Source: Planctomycetota bacterium (GTDB lineage: Bacteria; Planctomycetota; B15-G4). From it: a stretch of 64,000 nt of DNA. Shown piece by piece: positions 29,949-38,944 of this stretch. The notes beneath the pieces were generated by a model that ran no database searches, was not told where the DNA came from, and worked only from the letters and a program-made list of their open reading frames with translations. A program made the translations under genes and the position numbers. Location: positions 117,787-181,786 of the forward strand of contig JAJDEO010000002.1 of NCBI GenBank assembly GCA_029259745.1. The letters run 5' to 3'. The first letter of the stretch is position 1, and the number at the start of each line of letters is the position of its first letter.

Positions 29949-30368
29949 TCAGGTCCAGCTCAGCGTCAGCGGCAGATGTCCCGGGCCTGACGGGCCCCAG
30001 CGCAGGGCGCACGTGGGATCCTTGCCAGTGATCGCCGCCCCGAGCTTTTCGAGCACGAAGGGCGTACCGCCGACGAGCGCATAGGCCGACTGGGCCGCCG
30101 CGTTCGCGAGGTGCAGGTCGAGGTGCGTGAGGGTGATCTCACGGGTGGCGGGCGAGAGGGTCGCGCGGGCCGTCGAAGGAGCCAGCTGGATCGTCTTGGG
30201 CAGCAGCATGCGCGCGGGGCGGGGGACGCGTGCGCGCGCCTCGTCAGGCACGGGCAGAGGGCCGCTGAGGACGAGCTCGAGGTCCGTGGTGGCGCGCAGG
30301 CGGAGATCGATGTCGAGGCCGGGGACCGTGGCCAGGAGGTCGAGGAGGTTCGTCAGGGGAGCAGGCAT
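29949..30368 (-). CDS. Hypothetical protein
   Basis: The frame gives 139 residues from ATG 30368, with no signal peptide, membrane segment or motif I recognise. Composition is protein-like (alternating beta-type strands such as 'LDIDLRLRATTDLELVLSG') and codon third positions are GC-rich like real genes here. It may be a small all-beta domain. It ends 37 bases from the guaA stop, convergent, and starts about 225 bases from imuA, divergent; the shared gap holds the imuA control region. Confidence is moderate that it is translated. Confidence 0.55.
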   Translation of the reverse strand: MPAPLTNLLDLLATVPGLDIDLRLRATTDLELVLSGPLPVPDEARARVPRPARMLLPKTIQLAPSTARATLSPATREITLTHLDLHLANAAAQSAYALVGGTPFVLEKLGAAITGKDPTCALRWGPSGPGHLPLTLSWT

Positions 30369-30568
30369 GGCGGCACAGCGTCGTGACTCGCGGGCCGGAC
30401 GTCCACCCACGGCTTTTGGCATCTGTGCCCGAGAAGTGACCGTCGTTTTTTCGTTCCGACGCTGGACGATCGATGACGGCCGTTTCGCGGTGGGCTACGC
30501 GGCGCATCATCTCCGGGCCGCGCTCAGCCGAGGCCTGGTCGGCAGCTCGGGGCTTGACGAGATCATGG

Positions 30569-30589
30569 TGTTTGGTGTTTGTTAGGTAT
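30569..30589 (+). promoter_or_regulatory. Candidate SOS-type operator upstream of imuA
   Basis: TGTTTGGTGTTTGTTAGG begins at 30569 and matches 14 of 18 bases of the stretch in front of dnaE2. It reads as a direct repeat GTTT-N7-GTTA, close in form to the GTTC-N7-GTTC LexA site of Alphaproteobacteria. It ends five bases before the imuA ATG. Confidence 0.45.
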
Positions 30590-30593
30590 CCCC

Positions 30594-31271
30594 ATGGAGC
30601 CACTCCTTCACCCAGCCGCCCCTTCTTCTGGCCCTCCTCCCGGCCATGCTCCCACTTCTTTGGCCACTGGCTGGAAGGAGCTGGACGCCGCGCTGGGTGG
30701 AGGATGGCCCGTGGGGACCTTGAGCGAAGTCTGCGGGCACGGACGAACCACCCTGGCCCTCTCGGCCGTGGCCCGCGCCCAGGACGCCGGAGTGCCCGTG
30801 GCGTGGGTCGACGGCTCGCACAGCTTCTGCCCGGCCACCGCGGCCGGGGTGGATCTCGACCGGCTCACGCTCGTCCGTCCCGCGGCGTCGCGGGCCGCGC
30901 GAGCCCAGCAGCGACGTTCGCGGAGACGGGGGCGTAGCACGCGACCTCTGTTGGCGGCCGACGTGTTGCTGCGTAGTCGAGCGTTCGGGCTCGTCGTGCT
31001 CGATGCTCCGCGGGGTGGCACGGCGATGGGGCCCTGGTTCCGGCTCACGCGTCTGGCCGAACGTGCGCAGTCGTGGCTGTTGTTGCTCACGGAGCGCGAC
31101 CGATCGGTGGCCGGGGCGGCGGCGTCGTTGGTCGTCGTCGTCGGTCTGCGCCCTTCCGAGGTGTCCTGGGCGCCTCCTGACCTCGATGTCTGCGTGCGCC
31201 GACACCGCGGCACTTCGGCCGACACACCATGCTTGCCTGCGTCCTTCTGCCTGCACCCGCCGACGCGCTGA
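30594..31271 (+). CDS. imuA: ImuA-like RecA-fold protein of the mutagenesis cassette
   Basis: The 225-residue product belongs to the ImuA (SulA/RecA-like) group that works with ImuB and DnaE2 in damage-induced mutagenic synthesis. 'LATGWKELDAALGGGWPVGT' is the RecA-like entry strand and 'LSEVCGHGRTTLAL' takes the place of the Walker A loop (G-H-G-R-T-T rather than GxxxxGKT, so the Lys is replaced by Arg). 'AFGLVVLDAPRGG' is the Walker B-like strand. ATG 30594 is preferred to TTG 30579. It overlaps imuB by 43 bases. The family call rests on fold motifs and the imuB/dnaE2 neighbours. Confidence 0.8.
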   Translation: MEPLLHPAAPSSGPPPGHAPTSLATGWKELDAALGGGWPVGTLSEVCGHGRTTLALSAVARAQDAGVPVAWVDGSHSFCPATAAGVDLDRLTLVRPAASRAARAQQRRSRRRGRSTRPLLAADVLLRSRAFGLVVLDAPRGGTAMGPWFRLTRLAERAQSWLLLLTERDRSVAGAAASLVVVVGLRPSEVSWAPPDLDVCVRRHRGTSADTPCLPASFCLHPPTR

Positions 31272-32653
31272 TTCGGCGTCTCTTCGCGGTCTCGCCGTGG
31301 ATCGAGCACACGCGCGGCGTGGCCGAGGCGCGCGGGCTCGGTGCTGCGCGACGTCCTCACAAACAAAACCGAGCCGCCCGGGTTCCAGGGCCTCGCCGAG
31401 CTCAGGAAGATCATGACGAGGCGAGCGACGTCGTGTTCCTCGACGTGCGCGGGACGTCGAAGCTGCACGGCGGAGCGGCGGGACTCTTTGCTGCGATTCG
31501 TGCCGCGATCGCGCCCGTCGAACCGCTCGGGATCGGATTGGCGGCCAATCGTTTCACAGCGGAGGCGGCCGCGCGGGCGACGTGTCGTCATCCCGTCACG
31601 GTGGCGGCCGGGGACGAGGCCGCGTTCCTCGCCGGGCAGCCCCTGGGTGTGCTGCCGATGTCGGCGGCCTTGCGGCGACGTCTGGCACCGCTCGGGCTCG
31701 CCACGCTGGGGGAGATCGCGGCGATCCCCGTGGACGCCTTCGAGCGTCGTTACGGTCCCGAGGGGCTCGTCGTCCATCGACTCGCTCGCGGAGAAGACAG
31801 CGCAACTCTCACGGCCTGGGATCCACAGCGCTGCCCTTCGGTGCACCGCGAGCTGGCAGGGCCGGTCGAACGCCTCGACCGTCTCGACGACGACCTGCGC
31901 GACGCGCTCGCGCGACTCTGCGAAGTTCTCGAGCAGCGCGGCCAGGGGCTGACGCGATTGTCAGCACGTTGGCAGCTCGAGAGTGGCGCCCAGGCGCGGC
32001 ATGAAGTCGTGCCGGCGGCTCCCGAGCGTCGCGTCGGCCTGCTGCGTGACATGCTGGCCCTGAGTCTGGAAGCCGATCCCCCCGGTGAGCGCATCGTGGC
32101 CTTCGAGCTCGAGGCGACCGACGTCCAGGCCGAGGCCGTACACCAGAACGCGCTCTTTGGTGAGGTCGAACGCGATGCGTCGAGGCGCGTCGAGGCCCTC
32201 TCTCGGCTCGAAGCCCTGCTCGGGGCCGGGGTCGTCACGCGGCCGCGGCTGCGGGCCGCGCACCGTCTCGAGGAACGCTGGGTCGACGAGCCCGGCGGCT
32301 CTCGTGGGCGTCCTCGCGAGGTGCCTGCCGCGCCCCGGCACGAGGTCCTGCGTGTGGGCGAAGATGTCACCGACGGAGCACAGGACGGCGCGGGTCCGAC
32401 ACTGCGGATGTTCGCCGAGCCCGAGGAACTCGTGCCGATGGTGCAGGGCGGGCAACTCGTCGCCTTCCGACGGGGACGCGACAGCCTCGAGGTCGCACGC
32501 CTGACAGGACTGCGGCGCCTCGAAGGCGGGTGGTGGAGCGCGCGCCCCTGGGCCCGTGACGAGTACGACCTCTACACACCCGACCGCGCTTGGTACCGCA
32601 TCTGCCGCGACATGCACCGACGGCGTTGGCTCCTCCTCGGCCAGGCGGACTAA
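31229..32653 (+). CDS. imuB: ImuB-like Y-family polymerase homologue
   Basis: ImuB is a catalytically inactive Y-family protein that bridges DnaE2, ImuA and the sliding clamp. The 474-residue product has 'VVFLDVRGTSKLHGGAAGLF' where active Y-family enzymes carry the SxDE..LDVT catalytic motif, with the acidic pair replaced, then the fingers/thumb region ('LGLATLGEIAAIPVDAFERR') and the little-finger region. The C-terminal 'YDLYTPDRAWYRICRDMHRR' matches the ImuB-specific tail. The part before 'FLDV' is about 68 residues, some 30 shorter than usual, and residues 35-65 look atypical; a divergent or damaged palm is possible. Start ATG 31229 lies within imuA. Confidence 0.82.
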   Translation: MLACVLLPAPADALIRRLFAVSPWIEHTRGVAEARGLGAARRPHKQNRAARVPGPRRAQEDHDEASDVVFLDVRGTSKLHGGAAGLFAAIRAAIAPVEPLGIGLAANRFTAEAAARATCRHPVTVAAGDEAAFLAGQPLGVLPMSAALRRRLAPLGLATLGEIAAIPVDAFERRYGPEGLVVHRLARGEDSATLTAWDPQRCPSVHRELAGPVERLDRLDDDLRDALARLCEVLEQRGQGLTRLSARWQLESGAQARHEVVPAAPERRVGLLRDMLALSLEADPPGERIVAFELEATDVQAEAVHQNALFGEVERDASRRVEALSRLEALLGAGVVTRPRLRAAHRLEERWVDEPGGSRGRPREVPAAPRHEVLRVGEDVTDGAQDGAGPTLRMFAEPEELVPMVQGGQLVAFRRGRDSLEVARLTGLRRLEGGWWSARPWARDEYDLYTPDRAWYRICRDMHRRRWLLLGQAD

Positions 32654-32678
32654 CCCGGGCTCACCGAGCAGACATGAC

Positions 32679-32712
32679 GACACCCCGCCGAGGTGCGCGT
32701 CGGCGGGGTGTC
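32679..32712. terminator. Bidirectional hairpin terminator between imuB and the TPR gene
   Basis: Perfect 13-base arms (32679-32691 and 32700-32712) with an 8-base loop lie between two convergent genes, 26 bases after imuB and 32 bases after the minus-strand gene. No T run on either side. Confidence 0.6.
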
Positions 32713-32743
32713 GCTGGTGCGGTGACGTGACGGAGGTGGAGTC

Positions 32744-34147
32744 TCAGGGAGTGCCCGAGTTGCCGCCCTTCTCTTCGCCATCGACCTTCGGCAGGTCGAG
32801 CTTACGGACACCCTCGAGCATCGAGTCGAGCAGACTCGACTTCGGCTTCAAGCCCGCAAGGTTGTCGCGCGCGACCTGACGCGCATCGTTGAGCGCCATA
32901 CGATCCGAGGACGAGAGCTCGACGGTCTCGTCGGCAAGCTGCGCCTCGGCGAGGTCGATGCACCTCTGGTAGAGCTCCTTGGCACGGTCGAGTTCGCGGT
33001 CGAGCGTGTGGTGCAGCAGCGCCGCGAGGTCGTTGTGCGCACGAGCCTGGGTCGGGTCGATCTCGAGCGAGGTCTCGTAGGCCTCGACCGCCTCTTCGTG
33101 ACGCTGAGCGTTCTCGCAGACCACGCCATAGTTGTTCCAGATGACAGGCACCTGCGGCTCGGCCGCGACGATCGCCGCGAGGATCGAGCGCGCGGTTCCG
33201 GCGTCACCACGGTTCACGAGTGGCGTGACGGCGTAGTGCATCTTCTCGGCCACGACGTCGGAGTCGGCCGCTGCACGAATGCGCTGCGTGAGTTCACGCC
33301 CGCTCACGGACACGATCTTCTCGAGAGCCTTGGCGGCCGCTTCGAGCTGCTGGTCGCGCGAGTACTTGTCGGCGTAGTAGTAAAGCGTGTCGAGCGTCGG
33401 GTTGACCTGACGGTCGAAGTGCTCGATCGCCGCGTCGACGGCCTTGTTGGGAAGTCCCTTCGCGTCGTACATGTAGCAGAGCTGACCGAGCGGCTCGACG
33501 CGCTCACGCGGGAGCTTCTCGCTCGCCATCAGCAGATCTTCGACCGACATCTTCCATGCTTCGTGCGTGGCCGTCTCGTCACCCGTCTGCAGCGTGTTGT
33601 AGTAGACGTAGACGCCCGCGCATCCGCGCAAGAGGCGCATGTCGGGGTTGTCGGGCTGCGCCTCGAGCCCCTCGTTGGCCAACGCGAACGCGGCCTTGTA
33701 GTCGTTGAGGTCGTAGAGGTTCAGGTAGCCGAGGTCTTCATGTGCCGTGAAGCTCCCTTCGGGCGCCATCTCGACGGCGCGCTCGAAGTGCGTCTTGGCG
33801 TCGAGCGTGTAGAACTCGGCGTCTTCGGCGTTGCCGCGCGCCAGCGCTTCGGCGGCGCGGTCGCGGAAAGCCTGACCGCGCGCGAGTGCTGCGCCGTACA
33901 TCGGCTTGTCGATCCGATCGAGGGTCTCGATCGCAGCGACCGCCATCCCGGACTGGCGCTGTGCCTGTGCGAGTGCGACGAGCAGTTCGGCGTCACCACG
34001 GTTCGATTCGAGGGCCGTCGTCAGCAATGCGATGGCGTCGTCGTAGCGGGCTTCGCCGATGAGCGCGTGAGCCTCGTCAAGATCGCCTCCGGAGAGTGCG
34101 CTGACGGGCGACACGGCCAGGGCGACCACGAGTGCAGTGAGTGCCAT
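32744..34147 (-). CDS. Secreted TPR-repeat protein
   Basis: The 467-residue product begins with a signal peptide ('MALTALVVALAVSPVSALSG') and is otherwise a chain of TPR-like helix pairs ('IALLTTALESNRGDAELLVA', 'AVEAYETSLEIDPTQARAHN', 'YQRCIDLAEAQ'). TPR proteins scaffold complexes; no enzyme domain is seen. ATG 34147 is selected because the signal peptide starts there, and upstream frame extends through the dnaE2 control region. It sits between imuB and dnaE2 on the opposite strand, dividing what is normally one cassette, and is divergent from dnaE2. Confidence 0.83.
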   Translation of the reverse strand: MALTALVVALAVSPVSALSGGDLDEAHALIGEARYDDAIALLTTALESNRGDAELLVALAQAQRQSGMAVAAIETLDRIDKPMYGAALARGQAFRDRAAEALARGNAEDAEFYTLDAKTHFERAVEMAPEGSFTAHEDLGYLNLYDLNDYKAAFALANEGLEAQPDNPDMRLLRGCAGVYVYYNTLQTGDETATHEAWKMSVEDLLMASEKLPRERVEPLGQLCYMYDAKGLPNKAVDAAIEHFDRQVNPTLDTLYYYADKYSRDQQLEAAAKALEKIVSVSGRELTQRIRAAADSDVVAEKMHYAVTPLVNRGDAGTARSILAAIVAAEPQVPVIWNNYGVVCENAQRHEEAVEAYETSLEIDPTQARAHNDLAALLHHTLDRELDRAKELYQRCIDLAEAQLADETVELSSSDRMALNDARQVARDNLAGLKPKSSLLDSMLEGVRKLDLPKVDGEEKGGNSGTP

Positions 34148-34404
34148 GTTGGGTGTCCTCGAGAGGGGTTTGCGTTCGGGCAGGTCGGAAGATGTAGAAA
34201 AATCAACAGCGCGAGTCTGTCGCTCGGAAACGTCCAAGGGATCCGAGCAACCATTCCACCTCGCCGAGGGCAGCCGCGCTGTGTCGACTTGATGACACTT
34301 CGCGCGGACCGTCGTCGCTCGGGGGACATGGAACACGCGGCTCGCGCCGAGCCGCAGACCTATTGTGCGCTCGGTTGGCGAGTGGTGCATTGACCACTTT
34401 CCGA

Positions 34405-34426
34405 TGTTCGGTCAATGTTAGGGTAT
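34405..34426 (+). promoter_or_regulatory. Candidate SOS-type operator at the dnaE2 start
   Basis: TGTTCGGTCAATGTTAGG (34405-34422) resembles the imuA element and reads GTTC-N7-GTTA (34406-34420). It abuts the dnaE2 ATG at 34425, implying either a leaderless mRNA or a very short leader. An inverted repeat CATTGACC/GGTCAATG (34388-34395 and 34410-34417) overlaps its second half. Confidence 0.5.
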
Positions 34427-37400
34427 GTCCCGAACACATCGCAAGCCTCCTCAAGGCTACGCCGAGCTGTCCTGTCAGTCGGCATTCAGCTTCCTGCGCG
34501 GCGCCTCCGACCCCGAGACGCTGGCCGCTCGCGCAGCCGAGCTCGGCTACGCCGCGTTGGCACTCACGGATCGCGATGGCCTCTATGGATCGCCGCGCTT
34601 TCATGCCGCCGCGAAGGCGGTCGAGCTGTCGTCCATCCATGGCGTCACGTTGACGCTCACGCGGTCGGGGACGCGCTGCGACGGGGCGCCACGCACGGCC
34701 GACGACCGCATCGTCCTGCTCGCCGAGAACCAGATCGGCTGGCGTGCGCTGTGTCGCCTCGTGACGGCCGCGCGTCATCGCAGTCGCACCGAGCCGACGA
34801 CGCCGGTCGACGAACTCATCGCCGAGGCCCGCGGTGTCGTCGCGCTCGCGGGGCCGCACCTGCCGAGCTCGACGCTCGCGACACTCGTCGAGGCCCTGGG
34901 TGTCGACAACCTCGAGCTCAGCGTGCACGACCGATTGCTGCAGCGCGATCGTCAGGGCCGCGCGACCCAGCGCGCGCGTGCACAGCGTTTCGGCCTGCCG
35001 CTCGTGGCCACCGGCGGGGCACGTTTCGCGCGCCGCGAGGACAAGCCGCTGCACGACGTTCTCACCTGCGTGCGCCACAAGACCACGCTCGACCGCGCCG
35101 CCACACTGCTGCTTCCGAACGCCGAGTTCTGCCTGCAGCGCATCGAGACGATCTACGGGCGCTTTCGCGAATGCCCCGAACTCGTTGCGCGAACGCTCGC
35201 CATCGCCGAGCGTTGCACCTGGTCGCTCGACTCCCTGGCTTACTGCTTCCCCGACTTCGAGACCCCCGACGGCAGCACACCGCACGCGCATCTCCGCGAA
35301 CTCGTCGAGCTCGGGATCTGCATGCGTTATCGCGAGGTCACGCCGGCCGTCACGGCGCAGGTCGAGAAGGAACTCGTCACGATCGGGCGCATGGAACTCG
35401 CGGGCTACTTCCTCGTCGTGCACGACATCGTGCGCTTCTGCGAGGAACATCAGATCCTCTGCCAGGGCCGCGGGTCGGCGGCCAACTCGGTGGTGTGTTA
35501 CGCGCTGGGGATCACGTCGGTCGACCCCGTCGGGATGGACCTGCTCTTCGAACGCTTCCTGTCCGAGGAGCGCGGGGAGATGCCGGACATCGACATCGAC
35601 ATCGCGCACCGTGATCGCGAAGAGGTCATCCAGTACGTCTATCAGCGTTACGGGCGTGACCGCGCGGCGCTCGCGGCCGAGGTGATCTCGTATCGCGCGC
35701 GCTCAGCGATCCGTGATGCCGGCAAGGCGTTGGGGTTCTCCGTCGCGGAGGCCGATGCGCTGGCGAAGGGCGTCGAGCGTCGACACGACACCCACTCGGG
35801 CGAACTGCCCGCCGAGTGGGCCGAACGAAAAGACTCACGCTTGCCGCTGCTCTTCTCGATCGTCGCGGCCATGGCGGGGCTCCCACGGCACCTGTCGATC
35901 CACGTCGGCGGGATGATCATCACGGGGCCGCCACTGGCCGACATCGCGCCGATCGAACCGGCCGCAATGGAGAAGCGCACCGTCGTGCCGTGGGACAAGG
36001 ACGACCTCGCCGCGCTCGGCATCATCAAGATCGACCTGCTCGGCCTCGGCATGCTCACGGCGATCGACCGCGCGATGGCGCTGATCAATCACCATCGCAC
36101 GCCGCCCGACCCGCGCGAGCAGCTCCTCGACGACCGCGTGCTCGGCGGGGCCGACGAACTCCTCGCCCTGCACACCGTGCCCAGCGACGACACGGCGACA
36201 TGGGACATGCTCTGTCGCGCCGACACCGTGGGCGTCTTCCAGGTGGAGAGTCGCGCGCAGATGAACTGTCTGCCACGCCTGCGTCCGCGCTGCTTCTACG
36301 ATCTCGTCGTCGAGGTCGCGCTGATCCGCCCCGGGCCGATTCAAGGCGACATGGTGCACCCGTATCTGCGTCGTCGCGCGGGACGCGAGCCCGTCACGTA
36401 TCCGCATCCGTTGCTCGAGAGCACGCTGCGTCGCACGCTCGGCATCCCGTTGTTCCAAGAGCAGGGCATGAAGATCGCCGTGGCCGCGGCGGGCTTTTCG
36501 GCCGGTGAGGCCGATGAGTTGCGCCGCGCGATGGGACACAAGCGCAGTCGCGAACGCATGGCGCAACTCTCCGAACGACTCATGGATGGCATGCGTCGCA
36601 ACGGCATCGAGCAGGCGGCGGCCGAACGCATCTGCCAGCAGCTCGAGTCGTTCGCCGACTTCGGCTTTCCCGAGTCGCACTCGGCCTCGTTCGCGCGGCT
36701 CGTCTGGGTTTCAGCCTGGCTCAAGCAGCGTCACCCCGAGGCGTTCCTGTGCGCGTTGCTCAACGCCCAGCCGATGGGGTTCTACGCGCCGGCCGTGCTC
36801 GTCAGTGACGCCCAACGCCACGGCATCGTCGTGTTGGCTGTCGATGTCTTGCAGAGCGACTGGGACTGCACGTTGCAGTGGGTGGAGCGTGGGGCCGCGG
36901 GAGATGCGCTGGCCTCGGCGGCCGACGTGGCGATCGAAGGTGTCGACGACCCCGACGACGAGCTGCCCGACTGTCACGTCGAGCCGACGCGCGCTCACAC
37001 CGGCGGGCCCGTACTCGCCGTGCGTCTGGGGCTCTCGACGGTGCGCGGGTTCGGCGCTTCGAAGGAAAACGGCGTGCGCGTGGGGCTCGCCTCGGTGGCG
37101 ACGCTGGGGCCGTTCGTGGATGCCGCCGACTTTGCGCGTCGCACGGGGTTGGGGCGTCAGGAACTGGAACACCTCGCGCGGCTTGGCGCCCTGCGCGGGT
37201 TCGCGGCGCGCCGGCGTCAGGCCCTCTGGGACGTGGCGCAGATGGCGCGCGATGTGCCCGGTCCGCTGGCCGAACCGCTGTCCGAGGAAGCGCCGATCGA
37301 GTTGCCCGCGCTGACGGTCGAGGAGCGCGTCGCCGAGAACTACGCGATGAGCGGTGTCAGTGTCACGCGTCACCCGATGAAGCCGCTGCGCGAGCGGCTC

Positions 37401-37811
37401 ACGGAGTTGGGCGTCATCACGGCAGCCGAACTCGCGCGGCTCGCTGCCGTGCCGAGCCACGCTGTCGCGGCGCACACGTCGCGTTCGGCGAGTTCGCCTG
37501 ACGTGCCCACGCGCGGGGCGCCGATCGATGGGCGCGAGGTTTGGGTCGCTGGGATGGTCATCTGTCGCCAGCGCCCGCAAACGGCGTCCGGGCTCACCTT
37601 CGTGACGCTCGAAGACGAAACCGGGTTTGCGAATCTGATGGTGACGCCGCAGGTCGCAGAGCGTCAGCGTGAGGGACTGCGGTCGGCATTGATGTTGGTG
37701 GTCGGGCGCGCCGAGGCCGCCGACGGTGTGGTCTCGATCCGCGCGTCACGTCTCGTGCCGCTCGACCTCCGCCGCGGCATCGACGGGATGTCGTCGCACG
37801 ACTACCACTGA
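34425..37811 (+). CDS. dnaE2: Error-prone DNA polymerase DnaE2 (ImuC)
   Basis: DnaE2 is the C-family polymerase that performs translesion synthesis with ImuA and ImuB. The 1128-residue protein has the PHP domain ('YAELSCQSAFSFLRGASDPE'), polymerase palm with catalytic acids in 'MPDIDIDIAHRDREE' and 'IKIDLLGLGMLTAID', fingers and beta-clamp-binding region, helix-hairpin-helix segment ('FARRTGLGRQELEHLARLGA') and C-terminal OB domain ('VWVAGMVICRQRPQTASGLT'). The length and the FSFLRGAS start point to DnaE2 rather than replicative DnaE1. The ATG at 34425 puts 13 residues before the conserved YAEL. It overlaps the convergent M20 gene by 10 bases. Confidence 0.95.
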   Translation: MSRTHRKPPQGYAELSCQSAFSFLRGASDPETLAARAAELGYAALALTDRDGLYGSPRFHAAAKAVELSSIHGVTLTLTRSGTRCDGAPRTADDRIVLLAENQIGWRALCRLVTAARHRSRTEPTTPVDELIAEARGVVALAGPHLPSSTLATLVEALGVDNLELSVHDRLLQRDRQGRATQRARAQRFGLPLVATGGARFARREDKPLHDVLTCVRHKTTLDRAATLLLPNAEFCLQRIETIYGRFRECPELVARTLAIAERCTWSLDSLAYCFPDFETPDGSTPHAHLRELVELGICMRYREVTPAVTAQVEKELVTIGRMELAGYFLVVHDIVRFCEEHQILCQGRGSAANSVVCYALGITSVDPVGMDLLFERFLSEERGEMPDIDIDIAHRDREEVIQYVYQRYGRDRAALAAEVISYRARSAIRDAGKALGFSVAEADALAKGVERRHDTHSGELPAEWAERKDSRLPLLFSIVAAMAGLPRHLSIHVGGMIITGPPLADIAPIEPAAMEKRTVVPWDKDDLAALGIIKIDLLGLGMLTAIDRAMALINHHRTPPDPREQLLDDRVLGGADELLALHTVPSDDTATWDMLCRADTVGVFQVESRAQMNCLPRLRPRCFYDLVVEVALIRPGPIQGDMVHPYLRRRAGREPVTYPHPLLESTLRRTLGIPLFQEQGMKIAVAAAGFSAGEADELRRAMGHKRSRERMAQLSERLMDGMRRNGIEQAAAERICQQLESFADFGFPESHSASFARLVWVSAWLKQRHPEAFLCALLNAQPMGFYAPAVLVSDAQRHGIVVLAVDVLQSDWDCTLQWVERGAAGDALASAADVAIEGVDDPDDELPDCHVEPTRAHTGGPVLAVRLGLSTVRGFGASKENGVRVGLASVATLGPFVDAADFARRTGLGRQELEHLARLGALRGFAARRRQALWDVAQMARDVPGPLAEPLSEEAPIELPALTVEERVAENYAMSGVSVTRHPMKPLRERLTELGVITAAELARLAAVPSHAVAAHTSRSASSPDVPTRGAPIDGREVWVAGMVICRQRPQTASGLTFVTLEDETGFANLMVTPQVAERQREGLRSALMLVVGRAEAADGVVSIRASRLVPLDLRRGIDGMSSHDYH

Positions 37812-38944
37812 CGTTTCAGCAGCTCGGCGATCCAGGCTTCGAAGATGCGTGCGCCGATCGGAGTCAAGGCGTCGGGGAAATCGTAGTCGGGGGCGTGCAG
37901 GTCGGGCGTGTCTTCGCCGGCGCCGAGTCGGATGAGAGCGCCGGCTCCGGCGTCGGCGATGAGGACGCCGAAGTCTTCCGACCAGCGCACACCCTGGGCC
38001 GTCACCGTGACGTCGCCGGCTGGCAGTGCCTCGCACAAGGCGTCGACGGCACCGTCCGTGTTGACGACGGCGCCGAAGATGTCGTGCTGTGCGAGGGTGA
38101 CCTCGAGGGCCTCGCGACGAGCGAGGTCTGCGGCGTGCGCGGTGACGAACGCGACGAGTCGCGCCATCGTCGCGTTCGTTTCGCTGCGCAGCGTAACCGA
38201 CACGCGCGCCGCACCGGGCGCCGTGCCGAAGGCGTGCTCACCGAGCGAGGCCCCGACGACCGTCGCGAACGCGAGTTCGTCGCCGAGTGCAACGTGTTCG
38301 CCGATCGACTCGAGTGTTTCGATCAACGCACACATCGCGCCGGTTGGTCGTGCGCCGCGCTCGGGGTGTGCGGCATGGGCCGTCCGCCCGACGAAGTCGA
38401 CGGTCAGTCCGCGCGAGGCGCAGTTTGCCGGGCCGCGCGAGACGAAGACGTGCCCGAGCGGCTCACCCGGCACGTTGTGCAGCGCGAGGGCGACGTCGGG
38501 ACGCAGTGCGGCGTACTCGGGGTCGGCGACGATCGCGGCAGCGCCCGCGCCGGTTTCTTCGGCGGGTTGGTAGAGCAGCACGACGCGCCCACGCAGCGGC
38601 CGTCGACGCGCAAGCCCAGCAGCCACGGACGTCACGATCGCCATGTGCCCATCGTGGCCGCACATGTGTCCGCAGCCGTCGACTTCCGAGCGGTGAGCCG
38701 GCGCGCCGTGTTCGTGAATCGGCAGCGCGTCGAGTTCACAGCGCACGAGCACCGTCGGCCCCGCGTCGGCGCCCTCGAAAACGGCTGCCACGCCCTCGCC
38801 GCCCAGCTCTGTGATGAGTGCGTCGGGTGCGAAGGCCTCGAGCTGGGCCGCGATGATGGCCGCCGTCCGCGCCTCGCTTCCCGAGAGTTCGGGATGACGA
38901 TGAAGCTCTCGGCGAAGTGCTCGGGCGTCGAACGCGTGTGTCAC
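37802..38944 (-). CDS. M20-family amidohydrolase (hippurate/N-acyl amino acid hydrolase-like)
   Basis: This 380-residue cytosolic-type metallohydrolase has the M20D features: metal-binding 'CGHMCGHDGHMAIV' with Cys, His and Asp, the general-base pair 'YQPAEETGAGA', 'ALHNVPGEPLG', and a dimerisation insert. Relatives hydrolyse N-acyl or N-acetyl amino acids, hippurate or indole-acetyl conjugates; the substrate is not predictable. GTG 38944 overlaps the stop of the giant Kelch gene by 4 bases, so it is translationally coupled to an exported protein gene, an odd pairing. The 3' end overlaps dnaE2 by 10 bases. Confidence 0.88.
   Translation of the reverse strand: MTHAFDARALRRELHRHPELSGSEARTAAIIAAQLEAFAPDALITELGGEGVAAVFEGADAGPTVLVRCELDALPIHEHGAPAHRSEVDGCGHMCGHDGHMAIVTSVAAGLARRRPLRGRVVLLYQPAEETGAGAAAIVADPEYAALRPDVALALHNVPGEPLGHVFVSRGPANCASRGLTVDFVGRTAHAAHPERGARPTGAMCALIETLESIGEHVALGDELAFATVVGASLGEHAFGTAPGAARVSVTLRSETNATMARLVAFVTAHAADLARREALEVTLAQHDIFGAVVNTDGAVDALCEALPAGDVTVTAQGVRWSEDFGVLIADAGAGALIRLGAGEDTPDLHAPDYDFPDALTPIGARIFEAWIAELLKRQW

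Noticed and set aside
33008..34393. Plus-strand open frame opposite the TPR gene
   Set aside because: Low-complexity shadow; the opposite strand has a signal peptide and TPR pattern.
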